NCBI GenBank assembly: GCA_903874585.1
Contig: CAIQSY010000104.1
Span: forward strand, 1 to 23,811
Direction: 5' to 3'
Origin: an uncultured Chlorobiaceae bacterium
GTDB taxonomy: Bacteria; Bacteroidota; Chlorobiia; Chlorobiales; Chlorobiaceae
Length of the DNA: 23,811 nucleotides
Shown here: positions 6,994 through 15,290 of the stretch, one piece after another
How the letters are laid out: every line of letters starts with the position of its first letter
Position numbering within the stretch: position 1 is the stretch's first letter
Made by a program: the position numbers and the translations under genes
The notes under the pieces: generated by a model
The model's database searches: none
Told to the model about the DNA's origin: nothing
What the model saw: only the letters and a program-made list of their open reading frames with translations

Positions 6994-8247
6994 ATGAGCA
7001 AACAACAATCGCTGTTTAAACGAAAATCGTTCATCATCACCCTTGTACTCCTCCTGCTTGCTGCGGGTGGAGTGGTGACATGGCTGAAAACGCGCGAAAA
7101 GCCAATCGAAGTCACGACTGAAAAAGCATTTGTCAAAGAGGTTGTGCATGTGGTGACGGCGACCGGCAAAATTGAGCCGGAGCTTGTGGTTGCTATGTCG
7201 CCAGATGTTTCTGGTGAAATTATCGAACTGCCGGTTAAGGATGGACAAGACGTTCAGAAAGGCGACCTTCTTTTTAAGATTCAGCCCGATCTCTATATCA
7301 ACCAGGTTGAGCAGAGCCTCGCTCAACTTAATTCGTCCAAATCGCAGAGCCTCGAATCGGCTTCAAGAAAGCTGAAAGCTGAGGATGATTTTCGCAAGGC
7401 TTCGCTGCTCTACAAAGAGAAATTGATCTCTGAATCTGATTATATCGCATCCAAAACCAATGCCGAAGCTGCGAGAGCAACCTTTCAGGCATCGCTTCAC
7501 GGTATTGAACAGTACAAAAGCCTGCTTGTCCAGAATCAAGATCGGATGAAAAAAACAGTAGTCCGAGCACCAATCAATGGCTCTATTATCGCACTGAACA
7601 GCAAGCCCGGCGAACGTGTTGTGGGCACTGGACAGTTTCCAGGAACCGAAGTGCTTCGGCTGGCGAACCTTGACAGTATGCAGGTTGAGGTTGAGGTCAA
7701 CGAAAATGATATCGTCAATGTTAACGTCGGGAACCCTGTCTCCATAACAGTTGATGCTTACGGCGAAAGAGTCTTCAAGGGAGTTGTGCATGAAATTTCC
7801 AACTCGGCTATCGTCAAAGCTGCCAATACCCAGGAAGAGGTCACCAACTTTTCGGTCAAGATCCGCATTTTTAACCATGAACGACTGCTTAAACCCGGCA
7901 TGAGTGCAACAGCAAACATTGAATCGGTTCGCGTCAAAGATGCTCTTGTCGTTCCAATTCAAAGTGTCACCATGAGAGGAGGAACAGAACTGACGGATGT
8001 TAAACAACCTGAAAAAGATGGAGTAACAGTTGTATCGAAAAGTAAGATATCCGACAGCCGTCAGGGCGTGTTTGTGATTACCGCAGGTCGGGCATCGTTT
8101 CGACCGATTACCACCGGAACGACGGACAACACGCATATTATTGTCACATCAGGACTTAAAAAAGGGGAAGAGGTTGTTTCAGGCAGTTACAGCGCCATCA
8201 CCAGCCAACTCAAGGAGGGTAGCCTTGTCAAGCAGCAAAAGCGATAG
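6994..8247 (+). CDS. HlyD/MacA-family periplasmic adaptor of an ABC exporter
   Basis: Membrane-fusion proteins bridge an inner-membrane transporter and a TolC channel. Residues about 13-31 (FIITLVLLLLAAGGVVTWL) form an uncleaved N-terminal membrane anchor. Then come the first half-lipoyl segment (SPDVSGEIIELPVKDGQDVQ), a coiled-coil hairpin (about 110-180, rich in SLAQLNSSK and ADDFRKA-type heptads), the second lipoyl half (VVRAPINGSIIALNSKPGERV), and beta-barrel and membrane-proximal domains ending in VTSGLKKGEEVVSG. The length of 417 residues is typical of MacA-like adaptors. It lies 38 bases after the TolC gene and overlaps the ATPase gene. Confidence 0.93.
   Translation: MSKQQSLFKRKSFIITLVLLLLAAGGVVTWLKTREKPIEVTTEKAFVKEVVHVVTATGKIEPELVVAMSPDVSGEIIELPVKDGQDVQKGDLLFKIQPDLYINQVEQSLAQLNSSKSQSLESASRKLKAEDDFRKASLLYKEKLISESDYIASKTNAEAARATFQASLHGIEQYKSLLVQNQDRMKKTVVRAPINGSIIALNSKPGERVVGTGQFPGTEVLRLANLDSMQVEVEVNENDIVNVNVGNPVSITVDAYGERVFKGVVHEISNSAIVKAANTQEEVTNFSVKIRIFNHERLLKPGMSATANIESVRVKDALVVPIQSVTMRGGTELTDVKQPEKDGVTVVSKSKISDSRQGVFVITAGRASFRPITTGTTDNTHIIVTSGLKKGEEVVSGSYSAITSQLKEGSLVKQQKR
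8212..8218 (+). promoter_or_regulatory. Strong ribosome binding site that sets the ATPase start
   Basis: AAGGAGG lies inside the adaptor gene, six bases before the in-frame TTG at 8225. It is one of the best Shine-Dalgarno matches in the window and supports a TTG start, with translational coupling to the adaptor. Confidence 0.7.
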
Positions 8248-8941
8248 TGCCGTGACAGAGAGATCCATTATCACTATGCAGTCGCTCTGCAAGTTCTATG
8301 AAATGGGCGATCAAACGGTTAAAGCGCTTGACTCGATTAATCTCGATTTCAAGCTGAACGATTATACTGCCATTATGGGACCATCCGGCAGCGGCAAGTC
8401 AACGCTGATGAATATTCTCGGCTGCCTCGATACACCAACCTCTGGCGTGTATGAGCTGAACGGTCAGAATGTTGCTGAAATGGATGATGATGAACTGGCA
8501 CACATTCGCAATAAGGAGATCGGGTTTGTGTTTCAAACCTTCAATCTGCTGCCCCGCCTCAACTGCCTGCGCAATGTTGAGCTACCGTTGATTTACGCCG
8601 GTGTCGCACCTGAAGAGCGTGAAAAGCGTGCAACGGAAGCGCTTGTCAAGGTTGGGCTTGGTGAAAGAATACGGCACAAACCTGCGGAGCTTTCGGGCGG
8701 ACAGATTCAGCGCGTGGCTATTGCAAGAGCGCTCATCAACAAGCCATCCATCATTCTTGCCGATGAGCCTACGGGTAATCTTGATACGGCAACCAGCCAT
8801 GACATCATGGATATCTTTGGAGCTCTCTCCGATGCTGGCAACACCATCATTCTCATTACACACGAAGAGGATATTGCCAACTACACACGCCGCATCATCC
8901 GCCTGCGCGATGGCAAAATTGAAAGCGATGTAAGGCGATGA
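8225..8941 (+). CDS. MacB/LolD-type ABC transporter ATPase
   Basis: This is the nucleotide-binding subunit that powers the exporter. Counting from TTG 8225 (238 residues): Walker A GPSGSGKST (52-60), Q-loop VFQTFNLLPR (Gln104), signature LSGGQIQRVAIARA (156 on), Walker B IILADEPTGNLD (176 on, Glu181), and H-loop THEED (His213). FNLLP and TGNLD are characteristic of the MacB/LolD/FtsE clade. The frame is open from ATG 8141, deep inside the adaptor gene; the AAGGAGG at 8212-8218 favours TTG 8225, with GTG 8252 as an alternative. The stop overlaps the permease start (ATGA at 8938). It is a stand-alone ATPase, unlike fused E. coli MacB. Confidence 0.93.
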   Translation: MSSSKSDSAVTERSIITMQSLCKFYEMGDQTVKALDSINLDFKLNDYTAIMGPSGSGKSTLMNILGCLDTPTSGVYELNGQNVAEMDDDELAHIRNKEIGFVFQTFNLLPRLNCLRNVELPLIYAGVAPEEREKRATEALVKVGLGERIRHKPAELSGGQIQRVAIARALINKPSIILADEPTGNLDTATSHDIMDIFGALSDAGNTIILITHEEDIANYTRRIIRLRDGKIESDVRR

Positions 8942-10203
8942 ACCTCCTCAGCCAACAGTTCCGCTATGAAACAGTCGAGAGCCTGAAAATGGCGCTCTTT
9001 CAAATCAAGGCGAATAAAATCCGATCGTTTCTGACGGCGCTTGGGGTGATTATCGGGATTGTTGCCATTACCATGATGGGTACGGCAATTAACGGCATTG
9101 ATCGTGGATTCGACAAGAGCCTCGCCATGCTGGGATATGATGTTATCTACGTGCAGAAATCGTCGTGGAGCACCATGGGGCAATGGTGGCGCTACCGCAA
9201 TCGTCCTGACATCAAGACCGAATATGCCGAACAGATCAACCGGATTATCACCGAAAATCCTCGCTCCGAGCTTGCCATAGCCGTTCCTCAAAGCTCCACC
9301 TATCAGGCATCAGCCAAATATCGCGATCGGAATCTTGAACAGGTTTTTGCACTCGGCACCAACCACAACTACCTTCAGACAGCCTCAGGCGATCTCTCCT
9401 CTGGCCGTTTTTTTACCGCTGGAGAAGCGGCGAGCAGTGAGATGGTCTGCGTTGTTGGCGACGATATTGCATCGGGACTTTTTCCAAACGAACCGGTGCT
9501 TGGCAAATCTGTCCAGCTTAAAAATAGCAAGTTTCGCATCATCGGCATTTTCAGAAAACAGGGGAAATTTCTCGGCCTCTTCAGTTTTGACAATCAGATC
9601 ATTGTACCGCTTGGCGCTTTTGAGCGAGTGTATGGCAAGAGTATGTTCACCAGTATCAGGGTAAAAATCAAAAATCAGACGCATGTTACTGAAGCAATGG
9701 AGGAGCTGCTTGGCATGATGAGACGAATCCGCCGAATTGCTCCCGACAAGGAGGAGAACTTTTCAATTAATGAACAACGAGCGTTCAAAAGTCAGCTTGA
9801 CCCCATCAAAAATGGCATTGCCGTCGCCGGCATCTTCATTACAGGCATGTCGCTTTTTGTCGGCGCCATCGGCATAATGAACATCACCTTCGTCAGCGTG
9901 AAAGAACGTACCCGAGAGATCGGACTGCGCAAAGCACTTGGCGCAAGACGGCAGACGATTCTTTTGCAGTTTCTGATTGAATCGGTGATGATATGCCTCA
10001 TTGGTGGAATAACAGGGCTTGCCATAACACTTTTCATCACCTTTGCCATAGGTCAGCTTGTGCCATCATTCCCAATCCAGATATCTTTTGACCTTGTCTT
10101 TGCAAGTCTTGCCGTCTCCGTCCTGACAGGAATTATCTCTGGCCTTGCTCCTGCCGTGACCGCTTCAAAACTCGATCCGGCTGATTCGCTGCGTTATGAA
10201 TAG
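8938..10203 (+). CDS. MacB/FtsX-type ABC transporter permease (first copy)
   Basis: A 421-residue inner-membrane subunit. It has one N-terminal membrane helix (about 30-50, FLTALGVIIGIVAITMM), a periplasmic MacB_PCD domain (about 60-270), and three C-terminal helices of the FtsX domain with the conserved GAIGIMNITFVSVKERTREIGLRKALGA motif, ending in a LDPADSLRYE tail. Such permeases drive TolC-dependent export by mechanotransmission rather than by moving substrate through the membrane. The ATG overlaps the ATPase stop by four bases. A paralog at 11242 shares the same plan. The exported substrate cannot be told from sequence. Confidence 0.93.
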   Translation: MNLLSQQFRYETVESLKMALFQIKANKIRSFLTALGVIIGIVAITMMGTAINGIDRGFDKSLAMLGYDVIYVQKSSWSTMGQWWRYRNRPDIKTEYAEQINRIITENPRSELAIAVPQSSTYQASAKYRDRNLEQVFALGTNHNYLQTASGDLSSGRFFTAGEAASSEMVCVVGDDIASGLFPNEPVLGKSVQLKNSKFRIIGIFRKQGKFLGLFSFDNQIIVPLGAFERVYGKSMFTSIRVKIKNQTHVTEAMEELLGMMRRIRRIAPDKEENFSINEQRAFKSQLDPIKNGIAVAGIFITGMSLFVGAIGIMNITFVSVKERTREIGLRKALGARRQTILLQFLIESVMICLIGGITGLAITLFITFAIGQLVPSFPIQISFDLVFASLAVSVLTGIISGLAPAVTASKLDPADSLRYE

Positions 10204-10253
10204 GAGTGATTAAGGTTTTGCGTCTGGATGAGTGAGAAAGTGATGGGAAAATG

Positions 10254-10286
10254 AAAAGCCCCACTGTAACGGGCAGCAGGGCTTTT
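10254..10286. terminator. Bidirectional terminator-like hairpin
   Basis: AAAAGCCC (10254-10261) and GGGCTTTT (10279-10286) form an 8-bp stem between two converging genes, the first permease and the small beta-barrel protein. The A and T ends of the stem would give a short U run in either direction. Confidence 0.7.
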
Positions 10287-10310
10287 GATAGCAAGATGCA
10301 AGGGTTTTGA

Positions 10311-10892
10311 TTAGAAACCGATCCTTACACCTGCCAGAATGTTGCTGCTTGCAAATGTTACATCGGAAAGACCGAATGCGTTAATGTTCGACGGCTTGAA
10401 GTAACGATACCCGACATCAAAAGTAACATTATTAGAAGCTTTCAGTCCAATGCCTGCCCCAGCTTGATACGCAAACACTGTATCGTCTGAAGTGTATCCT
10501 GCGGATTCAACACTGATTGTCGCCGCCCCAGCTCCCAACATGACATAGGGGGTGATAATTGCATCTCCCATAAAATCGCCGTAAACGTTTGCCATATACG
10601 ATGTCATAGAAACGCTGTTATTGACATTCGGAATATAAAGCATCTCAACATCACTTGACTGATACCCCAGAGCAGCTTCAACTCTATACCCTTGTCCCTT
10701 GAGACCAATCGCACCCTCCACGGCTGTACCATCCTTGTACGTCACAGCGTTATCAACGGTAACACCTAAAAAGTTTCCTGACGAGTTGTTTGGCATACTA
10801 AGCCCGCCAGACAAGCTCACATAGGGACCGTCCGCCATAGCTGGAGCTGAGCAAATCAGCAATGCTGCCACTGTCAATAATAGTTTTTTCAT
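10311..10892 (-). CDS. Small outer-membrane beta-barrel protein
   Basis: A 193-residue protein. Residues 1-20 (MKKLLLTVAALLICSAPAMA) are a clear signal peptide, so I start at ATG 10890-10892, not at the upstream in-frame Met at 10937. The mature part is a run of alternating polar/hydrophobic strands rich in Gly, Tyr and Val (GPYVSLSGGLSMP, YRVEAALGYQ, AGAGIGLKASNNVTFDVGYRYF) and ends GVRIGF with a terminal Phe, the BAM-recognition signature. It fits the OmpA-like/opacity (OMP_b-brl) fold with about eight strands. It is reversed relative to the exporter genes on both sides. Role unknown. Confidence 0.88.
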   Translation of the reverse strand: MKKLLLTVAALLICSAPAMADGPYVSLSGGLSMPNNSSGNFLGVTVDNAVTYKDGTAVEGAIGLKGQGYRVEAALGYQSSDVEMLYIPNVNNSVSMTSYMANVYGDFMGDAIITPYVMLGAGAATISVESAGYTSDDTVFAYQAGAGIGLKASNNVTFDVGYRYFKPSNINAFGLSDVTFASSNILAGVRIGF

Positions 10893-10937
10893 GGTTATTG
10901 TTTTTGCGTTAAGTAGAAAGCAAATCACATAGAACAT

Positions 10938-11241
10938 CTACTTTAAAATTTAAACCATTAATAAATACAATAAGTTGCAACCTAAAATAAATGCACTGAT
11001 CTTTGACACTGTTTCCTTGCCGTTTCCCATCCACGACTGGTGGTTCCTTTTTGCTCATTCCATCAGCGCCGCGTTATTGCTACTTTTCAGTCTGAATTTT
11101 CGGCGTTTCTTGGTATATAGGGAGAGATATAAACTGTCCAGAATCGCTTTGGCTTTCCATCAATTAACAGGGTTGGTCGGGATTGGCAGGATAGAAGTGA
11201 AATCCAAAATTTGATACAAGCCTTTTTAAGCACAAAACGCA
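10938..11241. other. 304-base gap between beta-barrel gene and second permease
   Basis: This stretch should carry divergent promoters for the beta-barrel gene (minus) and the second permease (plus), but I see no box pair I would defend. A TTGACA sits at 11003-11008 on the plus strand without a matching -10. A 79-codon plus-strand open frame (10975-11214) begins with TTG, has no family resemblance and no ribosome site, and I do not call it. Confidence 0.5.
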
Positions 11242-12516
11242 ATGAACCCAGATATAAAGCGTGTTTCGGTAGATCAACCAAGGCTGCTGCGTGAAACCAT
11301 GACCCAGGCGATCTACTCGCTCACCATGAACAAGCTCCGTTCATGGCTTACCATAATGGGTGTTGCTGTGGGTGTCTTTTCCATCATTGCGGTGATGACG
11401 GCGCTCGATGCCATCGATAAAAGCGTCGAGTCCGGTCTGACGAGCCTTGGAGCCAATACCTTTCAGATCCAGAAAAATCCGGCAACCACCTTTGGAAGTG
11501 GCCACAGCCGAAATCTCTATGCCAACCGCAAAGATATAACGTATCAACAGGCGCTCCTCTTCAGAAAAAGCATGGAAGCACACACCCGCAACGTCGGTTT
11601 CATGATTTCAAGTATGGCCAATCAGGCTAAATATGCGAACCTTACCACAAACCCGGATGTTACTATGACCGGTGGTGATGAGAACTTTTCCGCATCAAGT
11701 GGCTACACGGTGGCATTCGGACGAAATCTTGCAGAAACCGATATCCGCTATGCAAGAAACGCCGTCGTTCTTGGCAGCGAAGTTGCCTCCACCCTTTTCC
11801 CTTCAGGCGAAAATCCGCAAAACAAATCCATCAAGATTAATGGCGAAGTCTATACGATTGCCGGTGTTTTCGCAAAAAAAGGGGCAGCTTTCGGCCAGAG
11901 TCAGGATAACTTTGTGCTCATTCCGATTACCCGATATCTCAACCATGTCAATGAAAAAAGCAGTGTAAGCATCACGGTTGAAGCGCTATCGCGTAAGGAT
12001 TATCCGAAAACCATCGACCGCGCAATTGGCGCCATGAGACTGGCAAGAGGGTTGACGGTGAAAGATGCCAACGATTTTGAGATCAGAACCAACGAGTCGC
12101 TGATCGACTCTTTCCGGGATATTCAGCGGGCAATCGGTACAGGGGCGTTCATCATCAGCTTTATGGCGCTGTTGACCGCAGGTGTAGGAATTATGAACAT
12201 CATGCTGGTCAGCGTTACGGAGAGAACCAAGGAAATTGGCATCAGAAAATCAGTTGGCGCGCCGAAGGGAACCATTCTCCGTCAGTTTCTTCTTGAATCA
12301 CTCTTTCTCTCTCTCGTAGGCGGGGTAATCGGTACCATTCTGGGGACAGCAATTGGCAATATTGTTGCACTGAAATTCAATCTGCCGCCAATATTTCCCT
12401 GGCTATGGATTACGGTTTCGATGGTTGTCTGTTCCGCAATTGGCATGGCTTTCGGGCTTTTCCCCGCATGGAAAGCGGCAAACCTCAATCCTGTAGAGGC
12501 GTTACGACCAAAATAA
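11242..12516 (+). CDS. MacB/FtsX-type ABC transporter permease (second copy)
   Basis: A 424-residue paralog of the permease at 8938, with the same layout. It has an N-terminal helix (LTIMGVAVGVFSIIAVMTAL), a periplasmic domain, and three C-terminal helices with GVGIMNIMLVSVTERTKEIGIRKSVGAP, ending in LNPVEALRPK. It has no ATPase of its own nearby, so it probably shares the one at 8225, either as a heterodimer with the first permease or as an alternative partner. It is separated from the rest of the exporter by a reversed beta-barrel gene, so it must be transcribed from its own upstream region. Confidence 0.93.
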   Translation: MNPDIKRVSVDQPRLLRETMTQAIYSLTMNKLRSWLTIMGVAVGVFSIIAVMTALDAIDKSVESGLTSLGANTFQIQKNPATTFGSGHSRNLYANRKDITYQQALLFRKSMEAHTRNVGFMISSMANQAKYANLTTNPDVTMTGGDENFSASSGYTVAFGRNLAETDIRYARNAVVLGSEVASTLFPSGENPQNKSIKINGEVYTIAGVFAKKGAAFGQSQDNFVLIPITRYLNHVNEKSSVSITVEALSRKDYPKTIDRAIGAMRLARGLTVKDANDFEIRTNESLIDSFRDIQRAIGTGAFIISFMALLTAGVGIMNIMLVSVTERTKEIGIRKSVGAPKGTILRQFLLESLFLSLVGGVIGTILGTAIGNIVALKFNLPPIFPWLWITVSMVVCSAIGMAFGLFPAWKAANLNPVEALRPK

Positions 12517-12646
12517 TTGAGGGAGTGGAACTTGTATCACCAAAGCGTGAGCAACGCTTGTGTGGATATGTGGCGATAAGCTGTTTTTGTAGAGGAAAAA
12601 CACTATTTTTCAATCATTATTCTGAACGCATAAAATTCTCACAACC

Positions 12647-13336
12647 ATGACCATTATTCAAAAAGCTACAAAACCTGTTGCCTTACTGATGATTCCTGTG
12701 ATGACCAGCCTCACTTGGGGTTGCCAGACGACCACCAACAAGGGAAAAGATGCTCAAATTGGTGCGGTTGCCGGTGGTGTGCTGGGCGGACTGATTGGCA
12801 GTCGCTCTGGAAGTTGGGTGAAAGGTGCAATTATCGGTTCCGTTTTAGGTGGAGCAACGGGTGCAATTATTGGCAGTTATATGGATAAACAAGCGGCTGA
12901 AATTGACCGCAATGTGAAAGGCGCACAGGTGGAACGAGTCGGCGAAAGCATTCGCGTTGTCTTTGACTCAGGCTTACTCTTTTCGACCAGCTCATCGACA
13001 ATAACTGCCGCCAGCAAAGATAATATTGAGCAACTTGCCAGAATTCTCACACAATATAACGACACCAATCTTGTGATCGAGGGGCATACTGATGCCATTG
13101 GCAATGAAGCCACCAACCAGTTGCTATCTGAAAAACGGGCTGAATCGGTCGCAACGCTGCTCAAGGTGTATGGCGTGAACGGCAACCGGATCTCTCCGAT
13201 AGGATATGGCAAAACACGCCCGATTGCCACCAACGAAACGGAGGCTGGCCGCAAGCTGAACCGCCGGGTTGAGGTGCGCATTTACGCCAATGAAGCGCTC
13301 AAACAGCAGGCAGCAGCAGGTCAACTGAAACTCTAA
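12647..13336 (+). CDS. OmpA-family lipoprotein with glycine zipper
   Basis: A 229-residue envelope protein. The N-terminal hydrophobic segment ends LTWGC with Cys26 as probable lipidation site (a poor lipobox, with Trp at -2). Residues about 37-77 form a glycine-zipper hairpin (GAVAGGVLGGLIGS, then GAIIGSVLGGATGAIIGS). The C-terminal OmpA domain (about 100-215) has VIEGHTDAIG (145-152) and the AGRKLNRRVEVRI motif, including the Asp and Arg that bind diaminopimelate in peptidoglycan. This is YiaD-like architecture: a protein anchored to membrane and tethered to the cell wall. It is monocistronic; a strong terminator follows. Confidence 0.92.
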   Translation: MTIIQKATKPVALLMIPVMTSLTWGCQTTTNKGKDAQIGAVAGGVLGGLIGSRSGSWVKGAIIGSVLGGATGAIIGSYMDKQAAEIDRNVKGAQVERVGESIRVVFDSGLLFSTSSSTITAASKDNIEQLARILTQYNDTNLVIEGHTDAIGNEATNQLLSEKRAESVATLLKVYGVNGNRISPIGYGKTRPIATNETEAGRKLNRRVEVRIYANEALKQQAAAGQLKL

Positions 13337-13348
13337 CGTTATTCGCAG

Positions 13349-13383
13349 TATAAAGCCTGAAGAGAAACGCTTCAGGCTTTATA
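13349..13383 (+). terminator. Intrinsic-type terminator after the OmpA-family gene
   Basis: TATAAAGCCTGAAG and CTTCAGGCTTTATA form a perfect 14-bp stem with a 7-base loop (AGAAACG), 13 bases after the OmpA-family stop. The T run is short (TTTAT), so it may act in both directions. Confidence 0.8.
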
Positions 13384-13462
13384 AAAATTGTTTACCTTTC
13401 TCTCAATTTGCCACACCATAGGTAAAAGAGAGTTACCATACGACAAACAAAAAGTGTACACT

Positions 13463-13858
13463 ATGACGTGTTTTAAGACTCCAGAAGAGGTTCTTTTTCA
13501 ATGGGTTACAAGGGTTTGCAGTGGAAACGCGGACGATATTACTGCGCTCTACAATGAATCTGCGGTACTGATTCCAACTTTTTCACCGCACACCGTAACA
13601 ACACCCGAAGGCATTACGGCATACTTTACACAACTTGCCACACGCGATGGACTTGGCGTTCGTCTGCACAGTAAAGCGCTTCGCAAACAGTCGCAAAGTG
13701 ACGTACTACATACGCTGAGTGGTATCTGTTCCTTTGAATTTGAGGTCGATCAAGTACTGCTCTCCTTCCCTTCGCGCTTCACTTTTGTGATGGATATTTC
13801 GCTTGAGCGACCAATCCTGCACCACCATTCATCGCAAGTGCCGAGAAATCTCTCATAA
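13463..13858 (+). CDS. NTF2-like (SnoaL/DUF4440-type) small protein
   Basis: I start at ATG 13463 (131 residues); the frame is open from TTG 13388 but those codons begin at the terminator. The sequence opens with PEEVLFQWVTRVCSGNADDI and ALYNESAVLIPTFSP, then TPEGITAYFTQLA, a late LSGICSFEFEVD strand and SFPSRFTFVMDISLERP, ending in LHHHSSQVP. This is the cone-shaped alpha+beta NTF2-like fold used by ketosteroid isomerases, SnoaL cyclases and CaMKII-association domains. The trailing HHHSSQ is a feature I associate with bacterial members, some of which are annotated as CaMKII-association-domain proteins. The substrate or ligand is unknown. There is no signal peptide. Confidence 0.75.
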   Translation: MTCFKTPEEVLFQWVTRVCSGNADDITALYNESAVLIPTFSPHTVTTPEGITAYFTQLATRDGLGVRLHSKALRKQSQSDVLHTLSGICSFEFEVDQVLLSFPSRFTFVMDISLERPILHHHSSQVPRNLS

Positions 13859-13974
13859 CGGTTGCGGATGCTGACTATAGGCAAGCATACGTAGCTTTTT
13901 GATACAACGCAAAGAGTATCGATGACACTGTAGTTATCCTTGACGAGAATACCCTGATGGTATGGTTACTGATA

Positions 13975-14010
13975 TTCGTGACAATGATCGTTCACTACCA
14001 TTGTCACGAA
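13975..14010. terminator. Perfect 12-bp hairpin between converging genes
   Basis: TTCGTGACAATG (13975-13986) and CATTGTCACGAA (13999-14010) are exact complements separated by 12 bases. The hairpin ends 4 bases from the lpxD stop and 117 bases after the NTF2-like gene. There is no T run on either side, so it would be a Rho-type or mRNA-stabilising hairpin, or a protein site, rather than a classic intrinsic terminator. Confidence 0.5.
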
Positions 14011-14013
14011 CCG

Positions 14014-15084
14014 CTACCCTTCAGACGAGGTTTTCAATGCCGTTAACTCACGCTCAAGACGATCAAGCTTCTCCTTCATCGAACCAAGATTGCGCGACAT
14101 CGCCTCGTGCTTCAACTGATCGCGCATGGGCTGTGCTGGATAACCACGCAACACCAAGCCTGGCTGCAGAAACGATTTTGAAATCCCCGCCTGAGCAGCA
14201 ACCTGAGTGCGGTCGGCAAGCTCCAGATGACCGGCACATCCAACCTGTCCACCAATCACACACTGGCGCCCCATCGTTACACTGCCCGAAATTCCCGCCT
14301 GTGCTGCAATAACCGTATGATCACCAATACGGCAATTATGCGCAAGTTGCACCAGATTATCAATTTTAACGCCATTACCGATAACCGTACTTCCCATAGT
14401 AGCGCGATCAATGGTTGTATTGGCACCAATTTCAACATCATCGCCAATTTCAACAATCCCCATTTGCGGAATTTTTACATAGGAACCATCCTTCTGAGGC
14501 GCAAACCCAAAACCATCAGCACCAATAACGCTACCAGAATGGATTATCACCCGCTTGCCAATCGTCGTGCCATCATAGCAGATCACCGAGGGGAAAAACA
14601 CCGAGTCATCACCGAGCACAACATCGTGCAGCAGCACGGTATGCGCACCAATCACGCAGTTCCTGCCAATGGTGCAACGATCTCCAATAACCACATATTC
14701 CCCGATTGAAACGCCTTCGCCAATGGTAACATTCTGCCCGATAGATGCTGTGGCAGCAATGCCTTTCGGCGCTATGGTACGAGGAATAGAGAATTTTTGC
14801 AGGAGAAAAACAAATGCTGAATAGGGATCGGCAACTTTAAGAAAGGATGTTTTATGGCTGTACTCATCAACATTTACCGAGTTGTGTACAATCAACAGCG
14901 AAGCCTCAGTAGTAGCAAGAAATTTGAGATATTTTTCATTGGCAACAAAACTGACCTCGCCTTTTTGAGCGGTTTCAATTTTGGCTGGAGCAGTAATAAC
15001 CGCGTCACCATTACCCACCAAGGCAACAACATCAAAAAGCTGCTGCAGATACTCGTGAATTTCCAGAATCGTCATCGTTTTCAA
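14014..15084 (-). CDS. lpxD: UDP-3-O-acylglucosamine N-acyltransferase
   Basis: LpxD adds the amide-linked acyl chain to UDP-3-O-acyl-glucosamine, the third step of lipid A synthesis. The 356-residue protein has the N-terminal uridine-binding domain, then a long left-handed beta helix of hexapeptide repeats (about 105-300: IGQNVTIGEGVSIGEYVVIG and onward), the GFGFAP loop (201-206), and the active-site LVQLAHN with catalytic His249 (E. coli His239). A short helical C-terminus with a coiled-coil (MKEKLDRLERELTALK) closes it. The ATG at 15082-15084 is used; a second ATG three codons on is equally possible. It is transcribed away from prs. Confidence 0.96.
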   Translation of the reverse strand: MKTMTILEIHEYLQQLFDVVALVGNGDAVITAPAKIETAQKGEVSFVANEKYLKFLATTEASLLIVHNSVNVDEYSHKTSFLKVADPYSAFVFLLQKFSIPRTIAPKGIAATASIGQNVTIGEGVSIGEYVVIGDRCTIGRNCVIGAHTVLLHDVVLGDDSVFFPSVICYDGTTIGKRVIIHSGSVIGADGFGFAPQKDGSYVKIPQMGIVEIGDDVEIGANTTIDRATMGSTVIGNGVKIDNLVQLAHNCRIGDHTVIAAQAGISGSVTMGRQCVIGGQVGCAGHLELADRTQVAAQAGISKSFLQPGLVLRGYPAQPMRDQLKHEAMSRNLGSMKEKLDRLERELTALKTSSEG

Positions 15085-15141
15085 GCAGGTAACTGCACGT
15101 TAAACAAGAGGAAAAAATTAGTTAACTTTTCGCCCTTTTTC

Positions 15142-15147
15142 ATTATA
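15142..15147 (-). promoter_or_regulatory. Possible -10 element for lpxD
   Basis: On the minus strand TATAAT stands about 58 bases upstream of the lpxD start in the lpxD/prs divergent gap. No good -35 is placed 16-18 bases away, so this is only a candidate. Confidence 0.3.
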
Positions 15148-15170
15148 TTTGATTCCCCATGAGTGTATTG

Positions 15171-15190
15171 TCTTTTTTCGTCTTTTTTCG
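15171..15190. repeat. Tandem 10-bp repeat in the lpxD/prs gap
   Basis: TCTTTTTTCG occurs twice head to tail, exactly, about 100 bases upstream of the prs start. It may affect promoter spacing or be a microduplication. Confidence 0.85.
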
Positions 15191-15290
15191 ATTAACTCAG
15201 TTCTGAAAGTTCTGACTGATACCGAAAATGAGTCGCAATACTTTCTGGGTGTTGAATTGTACTGCCAATATAACCCCTTTCATTAGAATA

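Noticed and set aside
7363..8136. 257-codon minus-strand frame antisense to the HlyD-like gene
   Set aside because: The opposite strand encodes a clear adaptor protein; the antisense translation is Cys/Phe-rich without domain pattern.
10975..11214. 79-codon plus-strand frame before the second permease
   Set aside because: TTG start, no ribosome site, no family resemblance; more likely leader or promoter DNA.
12543..12559. Possible terminator AAGCGT/ACGCTT after the second permease
   Set aside because: The stem is only 6 bp with no T run; too weak to call.
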